Assembly (NCBI RefSeq): GCF_039926425.1
Contig: NZ_JBDSWZ010000079.1
Coordinates: 10,745 to 74,744 of the forward strand
Direction of reading: 5' to 3'
DNA from: Dokdonella_A sp039926425
GTDB lineage: Bacteria > Pseudomonadota > Gammaproteobacteria > Xanthomonadales > Rhodanobacteraceae
DNA: 64,000 nucleotides
The notes below the pieces were generated by a model, which saw only the letters and a program-made list of their open reading frames with translations, had not been told where the DNA came from and did not search any database. Below are positions 33,873 through 42,731 of the stretch, in pieces (within the stretch, counting starts at the first letter, position 1; each line of letters begins with the position of its first letter). The position numbers and the translations under genes were made by a program.

Positions 33873-36017
33873 TTACGGCTGCGGACCCTGGACGATCGAC
33901 GGATTGTTCACGATCACCGCATTGCCGTTGGAAATCACGAAGCTGGCCATTTCGCCCTGCATTTCCACCGTGGCGGCAGGGAAGCCGGTCGGGTCGAGGA
34001 TTGAACCGTGGTCGCCTTCAAGGAAGCGCACCGCGCCATGCAAGCCTCCATTGGTCAGCAGCACGGTGTTGCTGACCGGTGCCAGTCCGAGCGCCGCGAT
34101 CAGCGGTTCGGTTCCGGACAGCGGCGCACCGGCGACGCGGTTCGGAATGACCTGGTCGGGCAGAACATCGCCACCGCCGATCACTTCCTGAAGCAGGATG
34201 CTCTTGGGAAACGGATCGTCGGAGGTTTCCCGCGGAGTCAGGTAGGTGTGGTTGACCGTCATGTTGATCGGGTCACCCGAGTCGATCACCGTCTGTGTCG
34301 CGACAAAGTAGGCGTCGTATGCGGGCGTGCCCTGCTGAATGCCCGCTGCAGCCAGCCCCGCATGAATGCGCGGACCAAACGCCGGCGATGCATCGAGCAG
34401 GCGCGCGATGCCGCCACCCGGCACATTGAGCACGCCGCTCTGCACGTTTGGATCGAACGCCAGGAACGTCGTGCCGACAATGCTGCCAAGGGACTGGCCG
34501 ACGAAACGGACATGTGTCGCATCGACGTTCGGCAACGATCCCGCCGCGTGCGAGAGTTCGAGCAGGTCGGCGACGCCCTGACGCAGGTTGTCGCGCGAGG
34601 TGAGCAAACTGGTGAGGTTGATGAAATAGCTGCCTGACGTGTCGATCACGCCATCCGGGCCCGACGCGCCGGTCGAGTTGTCGGTGAAGTCGAGATCGAA
34701 GGTGCGCTCGTGAGCGCCGAGCGCGGCAAATGGCGTGTTGCCGATGTAGAACGGATTGGTCGGACTGGTGAGTCCGTGAAGCGGCAGATCGATGGCCACC
34801 ACCGCGAAGCCCTGCGCGGCGAGCGTTCCGGCAATCGCAAACATGTCGGTGCGGTTGCGCGTGATGCCGTGCTGGAAAATCACCAGCGGCCAGCCTGCTG
34901 CCGGCTTGACCTTGCCGGATGCGGCGTTCGGCAAGGTCATCAGCATCGGCACGGTCTGCGTGGATGTTGCGACCGGAAATGGATTGCACGCCGTCAAGTT
35001 GGTAGAGGTTGGATCGAGACCGAACGGGGCGCACTGCGGCACGTAGGCGCCTGGAGCGGCATGCCACGAACTCGTCAAGGCCGCCGTCGGATTCGCGGCG
35101 GACGGCGCCGTCAGGTAGTACGGCAGGTCAATCGTTCCGATGGTGATGTCGGCGATCGGCGGCAGCCCAAGGCCGAGACTGCCGAGGGTCAGACCGGTCG
35201 GCGCGGTGTGCACGGTCGCGGCAGGCGAAGCCTCGATCACGCCGGTGATGGCCCGCAGCGTCGGCGTAATGCTTTGCGTCGTCGCGACCCAGCTCATCAC
35301 AATCGATCCAGCGTCCACCCCGGCACCCGACGCGGCCGCCACCTGTGAACTGATCAGCTGGCGCAGCGGCTCCAGCGCGCAGGCCTGTGAAGCCGGGAGA
35401 GCAGAGACGTTGGACTGTCCATTCGAGCACAGCGGGGTGGTGCGCTCGGCGAGGCGATACGGCAATGAGCCACGGACGCTGTCGCCCGCAGCGGTCTTGA
35501 TGCCGTTGGTGATCACGGCCATGTACGACGTGCGCTCCTTCAGCGGCGCGGTCGGGACAATGGCGACAGTGCGTGCGGTCGCATCGGACGGCGCCAGCGC
35601 GACGACGAATTCCGAGGGTGATGCGAGTTCACGGACCACACCGGTGACGCCGCCACCTGGACCGGACAAGGTGACTTCGAAGACGTGCACTCCGCCGGCG
35701 AGCGAGGTCGCATCGAGCGGCTGCGAAAAGCCGAGCGACCACGGCGCCGAGGTGCTGAAACCGTCGAGCGCGTTGAGCGCGGTCTTGGTTCCAGCGTCGG
35801 CGGCGTTCGGATCGACCGGGATGTTGAGGGTCAGATCCGTCGTGCCGAGCAGCAGCAGGTCGTTCGGGAACGGGATCACTCCATTGGCGGGGTCGAAATT
35901 CACCGTCGTGTGGAACGGAACCGGGGCGGTGTAGTCGTACGCCTGCGCGACGGACGCAGACAGTGCGCCCACCAGGGACACGGCGACTGCCGCGGTCGTG
36001 ATCAATCGGACCTGCAT
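33873..36017 (-). CDS. Large exported alpha/beta-hydrolase lipase (Pla-1/cef/VolA-like)
   Basis: Protein of 714 aa with a signal peptide (LITTAAVAVSLVGALSASVAQA, cleavage near residue 26). The N-terminal half is a beta-rich region with an FNxP-like entry, HTTVNFDPANGVIPFPNDLLL. The C-terminal half is an alpha/beta hydrolase: PLVIFQHGITRNRTD, VVAIDLPLHG, then the nucleophile elbow GQSLGSIVG with Ser509. This architecture matches large surface or secreted lipases such as VolA and the Pla-1/cef group. Substrate is inferred as lipid ester. The start at 36017 was chosen for the signal peptide. Confidence 0.82.
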   Translation of the reverse strand: MQVRLITTAAVAVSLVGALSASVAQAYDYTAPVPFHTTVNFDPANGVIPFPNDLLLLGTTDLTLNIPVDPNAADAGTKTALNALDGFSTSAPWSLGFSQPLDATSLAGGVHVFEVTLSGPGGGVTGVVRELASPSEFVVALAPSDATARTVAIVPTAPLKERTSYMAVITNGIKTAAGDSVRGSLPYRLAERTTPLCSNGQSNVSALPASQACALEPLRQLISSQVAAASGAGVDAGSIVMSWVATTQSITPTLRAITGVIEASPAATVHTAPTGLTLGSLGLGLPPIADITIGTIDLPYYLTAPSAANPTAALTSSWHAAPGAYVPQCAPFGLDPTSTNLTACNPFPVATSTQTVPMLMTLPNAASGKVKPAAGWPLVIFQHGITRNRTDMFAIAGTLAAQGFAVVAIDLPLHGLTSPTNPFYIGNTPFAALGAHERTFDLDFTDNSTGASGPDGVIDTSGSYFINLTSLLTSRDNLRQGVADLLELSHAAGSLPNVDATHVRFVGQSLGSIVGTTFLAFDPNVQSGVLNVPGGGIARLLDASPAFGPRIHAGLAAAGIQQGTPAYDAYFVATQTVIDSGDPINMTVNHTYLTPRETSDDPFPKSILLQEVIGGGDVLPDQVIPNRVAGAPLSGTEPLIAALGLAPVSNTVLLTNGGLHGAVRFLEGDHGSILDPTGFPAATVEMQGEMASFVISNGNAVIVNNPSIVQGPQP

Positions 36018-36160
36018 GGATGGTTCCCCTCTGGCTGGCGCCATGAAATCGAGACGATGGATAGCGGCGCATCTTAGCGTTCAAACGATCGTTGGCAACG
36101 CTGCAGTGCGGCGAAAATCGCCGTTCAGGGCCGTCTTGTGCCGCTTGCGTCGCAAGACGC

Positions 36161-36934
36161 TCAGTGTCGGGGCAAATCGATGTCGATCAGGTCGAGCGGC
36201 TTGCCGTCTGCACCACGCACTGCACGTTGAAGCTCCGACAGGCGCTGCAGCGAAGGACACAGCGCCTTCACCTGCGGGCGCAGTGGTGCAAGAGTGGCCG
36301 CCAGGCGCTGGCCGAGATCGCCGGCGATCACGCCGGTGAGGAGGCCTCCTGGGTGCGCGCCCGCCAGAACGGCTCCGAGATCGCCTTCCCGCGCGGCCGC
36401 CGCCGCGCGTTCGGCGTACGCCGACGTCAGCAGCGGTGCCAGATCAGCGGTGATCGCGTCGGTATAACGGTCGAACGCGTCGCCTTGCCAGTCGTGCGTG
36501 CTGGTGCTGTCGGCAATGCGCCGTTTCAACTCGGCGCTGCGCCGAGCCAGCACGCGATCGAATTGCGCCCGCGTCTCCTCATCGTCGAACTCGGCGGCGA
36601 GGGTGGTGCGGATCGCCTTGACCACCCGGTCGACGCCCTGGTCGGCAATCGCCTTCGCCTTCGGAACCAGCGCGCGCACTTCGTCCTCGAACAACGCGAT
36701 GCGATCACCGTCTTCGGTATTGAGTCGGAGCGGAATGCCGTCAACGGACACACGTCCTGCCTGCATCGTCACATTGCGCGGAGAAGGCGATGCTCGATCG
36801 AACTGCAGCGAGGACGGTGCGACCGTCAGGTCGTAACTGCTGCTGGCGTGACAGAGATTCGTGAAATCCTCGTGTGCATTCGCAGTTTGCGCGACGGCCA
36901 GCAGTCCGCCGATGAGCCAGGCGTTCAGTCGCAT
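36161..36934 (-). CDS. Exported DUF2884 (YggN-like) protein
   Basis: Protein of 257 aa with a signal peptide (MRLNAWLIGGLLAVAQTANA). The YggN-like features are CHASSSYDLTVAPSSLQFDR and GRVSVDGIPLRLNTEDGDRIALFEDEVRALVPKAKAIADQGV. The function of this family is unknown. The chosen start puts the signal peptide at the N-terminus; the longer frame upstream is not coding-like. Confidence 0.7.
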   Translation of the reverse strand: MRLNAWLIGGLLAVAQTANAHEDFTNLCHASSSYDLTVAPSSLQFDRASPSPRNVTMQAGRVSVDGIPLRLNTEDGDRIALFEDEVRALVPKAKAIADQGVDRVVKAIRTTLAAEFDDEETRAQFDRVLARRSAELKRRIADSTSTHDWQGDAFDRYTDAITADLAPLLTSAYAERAAAAAREGDLGAVLAGAHPGGLLTGVIAGDLGQRLAATLAPLRPQVKALCPSLQRLSELQRAVRGADGKPLDLIDIDLPRH

Positions 36935-37018
36935 CGAAGACGGTCCTCGTTGGTTTGTCGTCGAATGAAGACTAGACCCCACGCGCTGAACCCGCGCACG
37001 GCCTCGGGGCATTCGCAG

Positions 37019-37885
37019 TTACCACGACACGGGCGTCCACGCGTCGACGACCGGATGGAATCCGCGTGGCGCCCATCCGAAATCGGCAATCGCGGACGCA
37101 TGCTCGGCAATCAGGTCGACCTGCAGGCGCTCGACCGCCGCGCTCGACGCCTGTGCACCGGCGGCCTTCGCGATGCCGCGCAACGCTCGCACCGCGACCA
37201 GCGGAATCGGCACCGGCAGCGTTGCCACCCGAAGCGATGCGCGAATGCGTGCGAGCATCGTCGAGAACGCAACGCGCTCCGCGCCGCCAAGCGGATAGAT
37301 TTTCGAAATCGTTTCGGCGTGCACGGAGATCGCAATGCACGCAGCGGCAAGATCGTCGGCGTGCACCGGCTGCCGCAATCCGCGCGCACCTCGAATGAGT
37401 GGAAATACGCGCCATCGGCGGGCAAACCGCGCAATCGGCGAAAGGCTGCGATCCACACCGGCGCCGTACACCAGCGTCGGTCGAAAAACGGTCCACGCAC
37501 ATCCACGCACGGCGGCTGCAGCAGCCAATACCGCTTCCGCCTGTTGCAATCGCTCCGCCGTGGCGCGCTCAGCCTCGTCGCTCGAGCCCTGCTTGGATTC
37601 GGCGCTCATCGAGCTGCACGCAATCACGCGCACAGGTGCCGGCCATGGGGTTTCTTCGAACCAGAGCGCGAACGCGTCGAGTGGGCCGAGGCTGTACAGC
37701 ACGTCGCACGCCGGCAACCGCGGCAGACCCGCATGCAGATCGCCGACAAGCCAGCGCAGCCGCGCGTGGCTACTGACGCGCGCTTTTCGGCTGATTGCGA
37801 TGACGTCATCACCACGTTCGAGCAGGCGCGCGACGAGGAAGCGGCCGACTGCGCCGCTCGCGCCGATGACCACCGCCACCGCCAT
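37019..37885 (-). CDS. NAD(P)-dependent epimerase/dehydratase-like (atypical SDR)
   Basis: Rossmann protein of 288 aa. The N-terminal VVIGASGAVGRFLVARLLERGDDV is the dinucleotide-binding motif of extended/atypical SDRs. FRPTLVYGAGVDRS and QPVHADDLAAA are typical of complex-I-assembly or sugar-epimerase relatives. The Tyr-x-x-x-Lys catalytic pair is not evident. Substrate unknown. It lies five bases downstream of the gene at 37891, so they are probably co-transcribed. Confidence 0.75.
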   Translation of the reverse strand: MAVAVVIGASGAVGRFLVARLLERGDDVIAISRKARVSSHARLRWLVGDLHAGLPRLPACDVLYSLGPLDAFALWFEETPWPAPVRVIACSSMSAESKQGSSDEAERATAERLQQAEAVLAAAAAVRGCAWTVFRPTLVYGAGVDRSLSPIARFARRWRVFPLIRGARGLRQPVHADDLAAACIAISVHAETISKIYPLGGAERVAFSTMLARIRASLRVATLPVPIPLVAVRALRGIAKAAGAQASSAAVERLQVDLIAEHASAIADFGWAPRGFHPVVDAWTPVSW

Positions 37886-37890
37886 CGCAA

Positions 37891-38520
37891 TCAGGTCAGC
37901 ATCGGGTTGCCGTGATTGGGCCGCCCCTTGGGAACGAACTCGTCGTCGTAGCCATCGTCGGTCGGCTCGGTCGGCTCGATGTCTGCGTGCCGATCGACCG
38001 CGGGTTGCGCGGCGATGGTACGAACATGGCCGATCAGATCTTCCATGTCGCCAAGGCCGACACCGAGCGCACCGGCACCGTTGTGCATCGGGTTTTTCTC
38101 AAGTGCCGAGCGCGATTCGAACAGCTTGCGGCGCGCACCCTCGACATGGCGCATCAACTCCGAGAGCGTCGCCTTGTCGGCGCCGAAAATGAGTTCGACC
38201 GGCTGCAGGCAATACTGCACCGCTTCGTCGAAGTGCTTCACGCGCGCACGGTAGTCGTCGAGCTGCAGGCCGGCACGGTCCAGGTGGGCACGCACCGATT
38301 GGAGCGGATCCTCCAGCTGGGCGCCGAATTCCGCGAACGGCGGAGGCTCGACCGCGCCAGGCACGATGTGTTGCGCGCGCAACAGGTCGAGATCGTTGTC
38401 GACCTTGATCTTCGCGCAAAGAAGCTCGCTGTACATCGACCGTTCGGTCGTCCGCTCCTTTAACAGCCACGCCGCCAGCGGGATCGCCACGATCGCAATT
38501 ACCCATCCGATCCACACCAT
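37891..38520 (-). CDS. Membrane-anchored hypothetical protein
   Basis: Protein of 209 aa with one N-terminal transmembrane helix (WIGWVIAIVAIPLAAWLL). A helical, charged cytoplasmic or periplasmic domain follows, then an acidic tail (EPTEPTDDGYDDEFVP). No family was recognised. It is the first gene of a pair with the SDR at 37019. Confidence 0.6.
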   Translation of the reverse strand: MVWIGWVIAIVAIPLAAWLLKERTTERSMYSELLCAKIKVDNDLDLLRAQHIVPGAVEPPPFAEFGAQLEDPLQSVRAHLDRAGLQLDDYRARVKHFDEAVQYCLQPVELIFGADKATLSELMRHVEGARRKLFESRSALEKNPMHNGAGALGVGLGDMEDLIGHVRTIAAQPAVDRHADIEPTEPTDDGYDDEFVPKGRPNHGNPMLT

Positions 38521-38694
38521 TGCACGACTCCCGCAACCGGTTTCGGCGCCACCTTGCCGTATTTCCCGTCAAGAGGGAATGCCACGGACCCAGCGAAGGG
38601 GGGCCGATTGCAACCGCCACGCCTCCCGTTTCCGCCTGCCCGAGGCACACAGCCCGTGCGATGATGGGCATTCGGCCTGCGGAGGATCGTCTCG

Positions 38695-39051
38695 ATGATC
38701 GCGCGTATCTGGCGTGGCATCACACTCGCGGAAAAAGCGGATGCGTACATCGCCCATCTCCACGAAACGGGCCTGCGCGGCTATGCCAGCACTCCCGGCA
38801 ACCGCGGAGTCAGCGTCTTGCGAAGGCTGCAGGGGGAGCACAGCGAAATCGTTCTGATCTCGCTGTGGGATTCGATGGAGGCCGTGCGCGCGTTCGCCGG
38901 CGAGCAGCCGGACCGCTCGGTCTACTATCCGGAGGACGAGAATTACCTCCTCGAGATGGAGCCGCTCGTGCGGCACTACGAGGTAGCGGAGCAGATCCTG
39001 CCGCCATCGGACTCGGCAGCGACACCCGATCCAAACGCCGGCCACCGCTGA
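38695..39051 (+). CDS. Antibiotic-biosynthesis-monooxygenase (ABM) fold protein
   Basis: Small protein of 118 aa with the ferredoxin-like ABM pattern: MIARIWRGITLAEKADAYIAHL, RGVSVLRRLQGEHSEIVLISLWDSMEAVRAFAG, then a YYPEDENYLLEMEP end. ABM proteins are heme- or quinol-acting monooxygenases or just fold relatives; the function here is unassigned. It stands alone between divergent and co-oriented neighbours. Confidence 0.65.
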   Translation: MIARIWRGITLAEKADAYIAHLHETGLRGYASTPGNRGVSVLRRLQGEHSEIVLISLWDSMEAVRAFAGEQPDRSVYYPEDENYLLEMEPLVRHYEVAEQILPPSDSAATPDPNAGHR

Positions 39052-39166
39052 TCGACCTCGCCTTGCTGCGCCGGTGACCGCAACGACACGGTCCGATGCC
39101 ACACCGCGTGTGCGGGCGCTAGACTTCGGACTTTCGACGTCCTGTCGATCTTCCGGGGAGAAGCCG

Positions 39167-41686
39167 ATGTCTGTTCGAAGCGCACTTTGCGCCGCACTGC
39201 CGTTCCTGTTCCTGCTGCTCGGCAGTGGGCGGTTCGCTGTGGCGGCGGACGCGGATCCTGATCGCGGAATGCGGGCGCTGCTCGCCGCCCGTCCCGCGTC
39301 GCCGATGCCGCTCGCCCCACTGAGCGCGACGCCGTGCGTCGCCGGCATGGCCGGACCCTACCCTTGCTCTAACGTCGACCTGCGCGCGTTCGTGCCGGTA
39401 TCGGCATTCGCCGCGTCGAGCACCAACAGCCTGTGGGGCTGGACCGATCCCGAATCGGGCATCGAATACGCGCTGGTCGGCGCCGACAACGGCACCGTGT
39501 TCTACGACCTCTCCAACCCGGACGTGCCGCGCTATCTCGGCAAGCTGCCAACGCATACCGGAAGCTCCATCTGGCGCGACGTGCGCGTCTACCAGGGTCA
39601 TGCGTTCATCGTCGCCGACAACGACGGCGCGCACGGCATGCAGGTGTTCGACCTCGATGCGCTGCGTGGCGTGACCACGCCACAGACGTTCACCGAGACC
39701 GCACACTACGGCGCATTCGGGCGCGGCCACACGATCTCGATCAACGAATCGACCGGATTCGCATCGATTGCCGGCAGCGACATCACCTGCCCCGGCGATT
39801 CGCATACCGGCGGCTTGCAGATCCTGGATATCCACATTCCGGACGAACCGGTCTTCGCCGGTTGCGTCAACGATGCAGGCTACACGCACGAGTCGCAGTG
39901 TTTCGTCTACACCGGACCCGACACGGCACACGCCGGCCGCGACATCTGCATCAACGCAAACGGCCCGAGGCAGAAGGTCGCAATCGTCGACGTGACCGAC
40001 AAGAGCGCGCCGCACACGCTCGCCTCCGTCACCTACGATGGCGCTTCGTATCCGCACCAGGGTTGGCTGACCGACGACCAGCGTTATCTCCTGGTCGACG
40101 ACGAGCTCGACGAGCAAAACAGCGGACACAATGCGTGGACCTACGTGTGGGATGTGTCCGACCTCGACGCACCGGTGCTGGTGGGTCATCACGAGAGTCC
40201 GCTCGGCGTGATCGACCACAACCTCTACGTGCACGGCCAGTACCTGTACCAGTCCAACTACGAAGCGGGCGTGCGCATTCTCCGCATGGACAACCTCTCG
40301 CAAGCGCAGATGACCGAGGTGGCGTTCTTCGACACGTTCCCGGCGGGAAATAGCGCCGCGTTCAACGGCAGCTGGAACAATTACCGGTTCCCGGGCAGCG
40401 GCCTGGTGATCGCGACCGGCATCGACGAAGGTTTCTTCGTTCTCGAACCCCGCCTGTGTGACACGCCGGCAACACCGGGCGGGGTCGTGGCGACCGCGAA
40501 TGGCGACCACCGCATCGATCTCGTGTGGAATGCATCCGCCGCGAGCGGGGCGAGTTATCGCGTCGAACGCGCCCAAGGTGGCTGTGCGGAAAGCTTCCAG
40601 TCGATCGCCGAAAATCTGACGACGCCTGCGTATTCCGACACCGATCCGTCGGGTCAGGTCACTTACGGCTATCGCGTGATCGAGCGCGATGCGACCGGAC
40701 TGTGCGCGTCGACCGCGTCGTCGTGCGTCGAGGCACAGACCAGCGGCAGCTGCACCGCGCCGCCGCTGTTCGCCGGAATCGCCACGGCGGACAACGGCGG
40801 CACCGCGACGTGCAGCGTCGCACTGACGTGGGCGCAGGCTGAGCCGGCATGCGGCAACGATGCGCACTACGCGATCCACCGCGGAGCCACGTCCGACTTC
40901 GCGCCTGCTCCGGACAACCGGATTGCGCAAGACATCGTCGATCTTGCCTATGTCGACACGTCAGTGGGCAGTGGCATCGCGCAGTACTATGCGGTGCGCG
41001 CACTCGACTCCTCGAACGGCGCGCAGGACGACAACCTCATCCGCCTGCGCGTGACGCCGACAGGCCCCGCAGCGGACGGAGCGTTCGCAAGCGGTTCCGA
41101 GCCCGGCGATCCGCCGCTCGAGACCGACGTGGCGGGCCGCTTGCCGGACCAGGTCGAACACGCCGGCTGGCATCCATCGACTGCGCGCTTCCATACCGGC
41201 ACGCAGAGTTTCTGGTCCACCGCCGCAAACAATCTGTGCGTCACGCTGGTCACGCCGGCGCTCGAACTCAGCGCAGGCGAGTCGTCGCAGCTGTCGTTCT
41301 GGACGGTGTGGGACATCCAGTCGGGTTGGGACGGTGGCGTGATCGACGTGTCGACCGACGATGGCGGCAGCTGGGCGCGTCTGACCCCGACCGGCGGTTA
41401 CCCGGGAACGATCGGCAGCAGCAATGGCTCGCTCTGCGGAATCGCTGCGGGTGCCGGCGTCTTCACCGGCACCGGCCAGTTCACGTGGAGTCCCTACCAG
41501 GTCGATCTTTCGTCCTACGCCGGCCAGACCGTGAAACTGCGCTGGCTGTACCGCTCTGATGCCAACACCAACGGCGCCGGCTGGTTCGTCGACGATGTCG
41601 CGCTGACGCATGCGCGGGTGCCAGGCATGTGCGTGGCAAGCGGCGACGCAATCTTCGTCGACGGATTCGATATCACCAGTCGTTGA
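39167..41686 (+). CDS. Exported choice-of-anchor-B type protein with FVDGFD tail
   Basis: Protein of 839 aa with a signal peptide (ALCAALPFLFLLLGSGRFAVA). The first 430 residues are an LVIVD/WD-like repeat region typical of the 'choice-of-anchor B' family (SIWRDVRVYQGHAFIVADN, GHTISINESTGFASIAGSD, GLQILDIHIPDEP). Two fibronectin-III-like domains follow, then a jelly-roll-like domain with a GGVIDVSTDDGGSWARL strand. It ends GDAIFVDGFDITSR, like the Asp-box protein at 24862. The family is known for varied C-terminal anchoring signals, so this tail may be one. The ribosome site GGGGAGAAG precedes the ATG. Confidence 0.8.
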   Translation: MSVRSALCAALPFLFLLLGSGRFAVAADADPDRGMRALLAARPASPMPLAPLSATPCVAGMAGPYPCSNVDLRAFVPVSAFAASSTNSLWGWTDPESGIEYALVGADNGTVFYDLSNPDVPRYLGKLPTHTGSSIWRDVRVYQGHAFIVADNDGAHGMQVFDLDALRGVTTPQTFTETAHYGAFGRGHTISINESTGFASIAGSDITCPGDSHTGGLQILDIHIPDEPVFAGCVNDAGYTHESQCFVYTGPDTAHAGRDICINANGPRQKVAIVDVTDKSAPHTLASVTYDGASYPHQGWLTDDQRYLLVDDELDEQNSGHNAWTYVWDVSDLDAPVLVGHHESPLGVIDHNLYVHGQYLYQSNYEAGVRILRMDNLSQAQMTEVAFFDTFPAGNSAAFNGSWNNYRFPGSGLVIATGIDEGFFVLEPRLCDTPATPGGVVATANGDHRIDLVWNASAASGASYRVERAQGGCAESFQSIAENLTTPAYSDTDPSGQVTYGYRVIERDATGLCASTASSCVEAQTSGSCTAPPLFAGIATADNGGTATCSVALTWAQAEPACGNDAHYAIHRGATSDFAPAPDNRIAQDIVDLAYVDTSVGSGIAQYYAVRALDSSNGAQDDNLIRLRVTPTGPAADGAFASGSEPGDPPLETDVAGRLPDQVEHAGWHPSTARFHTGTQSFWSTAANNLCVTLVTPALELSAGESSQLSFWTVWDIQSGWDGGVIDVSTDDGGSWARLTPTGGYPGTIGSSNGSLCGIAAGAGVFTGTGQFTWSPYQVDLSSYAGQTVKLRWLYRSDANTNGAGWFVDDVALTHARVPGMCVASGDAIFVDGFDITSR

Positions 41687-41721
41687 TCGGCACATCGCTC
41701 AACAGAACAAGCGAATTTGTC

Positions 41722-41746
41722 CCTTCCCCTGCGAAAGCGGGGAAGG
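41722..41746. repeat. REP-like stem-loop in a convergent gap
   Basis: CCTTCCCC and GGGGAAGG arms enclose GC-GAAA-GC, giving a GNRA-type tetraloop stem. It sits in the 279-base gap between the convergent genes ending at 41686 and 41966. It may terminate both; it has no T-run. The flanking GGTGCCCGGAGGGCGGAAGG is a familiar Xanthomonadales intergenic phrase (memory). Confidence 0.6.
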
Positions 41747-41965
41747 TGCCCGGAGGGCGGAAGGGGGCGCTTTTGTGGGAGCGTACGAACGAATAATTAT
41801 CCAGCTCCGCGTCGTCGGATTGGCCAGAGCCACGTAAGCTGCGACGATTTTCCAGCATCTTGATATTGTGGTGGTCGCTTCGCGGGTTGGCCAAATCTGA
41901 GCCACGCCAAATCAGGACGGATCACGACCTTGGGAGGCTCGGTTCGCCCACTCCAGCCCCCCAGC

Positions 41966-42727
41966 TCAATCCGCAAACCCTGGCGGCGGAGGCGGCGGAG
42001 GATGGTCAAGCAAATCGGCGATCTGAGTCTGCAGGATGGCATCGCACCACGCCTTCTGACCACCACAGGCGAAAGCGTAAAGCCCTTCGAAAACGTCCAT
42101 GCGCGGTCGCAGTCGTGTTCGAATGATCGCCTGACCGGGGCTACTGACGCCTTCCGTCCTGAGCTGCATGCTTTCTTCGACGAAAATCCAACGGCGAGTA
42201 CTTTCCTCGCGAACAAACAAAGATCCGTTTTGTGTCCGACGCTCGCGGATATCCGAAGCGCTGCGCAGATAGGTGAGTTCTTTCTCGACGGTCTGAAATT
42301 CCAGGGCTTCATCATCTCTGACTACTTGAAACGCGTTTTTTGGCTCGATCAATCCATCTGCGAGGGAAAAATCGACCGGCACCTTGGCCATTGAAACGAA
42401 GGGGTGTCCGTTGCAACGGCGCGGATTGAATCGCCACTCTGCGACGCTGGCAAGCGCCGCGCCATCAAGTTCCTCATCGCCGCTACTGACATCGATCCGT
42501 AGATCCGTGGGCACACCGTCAGCGCCCACTTTGACCGCCACAATTGCTTTACCTTCGGCATGTCTTTGCGCTGCGGAGCTCGGATATCTGGGCGGCCGCA
42601 ACTTCAAATAACTCGGTTCCGTACATGCTGGCTCGTTCGCTATCACCGCAGTGGCCGCGTTGCCAGTGGCGCAAATTGCCAGGACAAATATCGGCGGCCA
42701 CCAGTTTGCCCGAATCGACTCGCGCAT
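41966..42727 (-). CDS. Exported TonB C-terminal-domain protein
   Basis: Protein of 253 aa with a signal-like N-terminus (PPIFVLAICATGNAATA). It has a TonB-type C-terminal fold in its first half: PPRYPSSAAQRHAEGKAIVAVKVGADGVPTDLRI, then SSGDEELDGAALASVAEWRFNP. It lacks the long Pro-rich periplasmic spacer of a real TonB. A second, unrecognised half ends in a run of prolines. It starts four bases after lpdA, so it may be transcribed with it; a link to pyruvate dehydrogenase is not obvious. Confidence 0.7.
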   Translation of the reverse strand: MRESIRANWWPPIFVLAICATGNAATAVIANEPACTEPSYLKLRPPRYPSSAAQRHAEGKAIVAVKVGADGVPTDLRIDVSSGDEELDGAALASVAEWRFNPRRCNGHPFVSMAKVPVDFSLADGLIEPKNAFQVVRDDEALEFQTVEKELTYLRSASDIRERRTQNGSLFVREESTRRWIFVEESMQLRTEGVSSPGQAIIRTRLRPRMDVFEGLYAFACGGQKAWCDAILQTQIADLLDHPPPPPPPGFAD

Positions 42728-42731
42728 AGCG

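Noticed and set aside
36092..37915. 607-codon plus-strand frame
   Set aside because: Antisense to the DUF2884 and SDR genes, which have a signal peptide and a Rossmann motif respectively.
39119..40930. 603-codon minus-strand frame
   Set aside because: Antisense to the choice-of-anchor-B gene.
41966..42727. True TonB energy transducer
   Set aside because: No membrane anchor plus long Pro-rich spacer, and no ExbB/ExbD nearby; only the C-terminal-domain fold is present.
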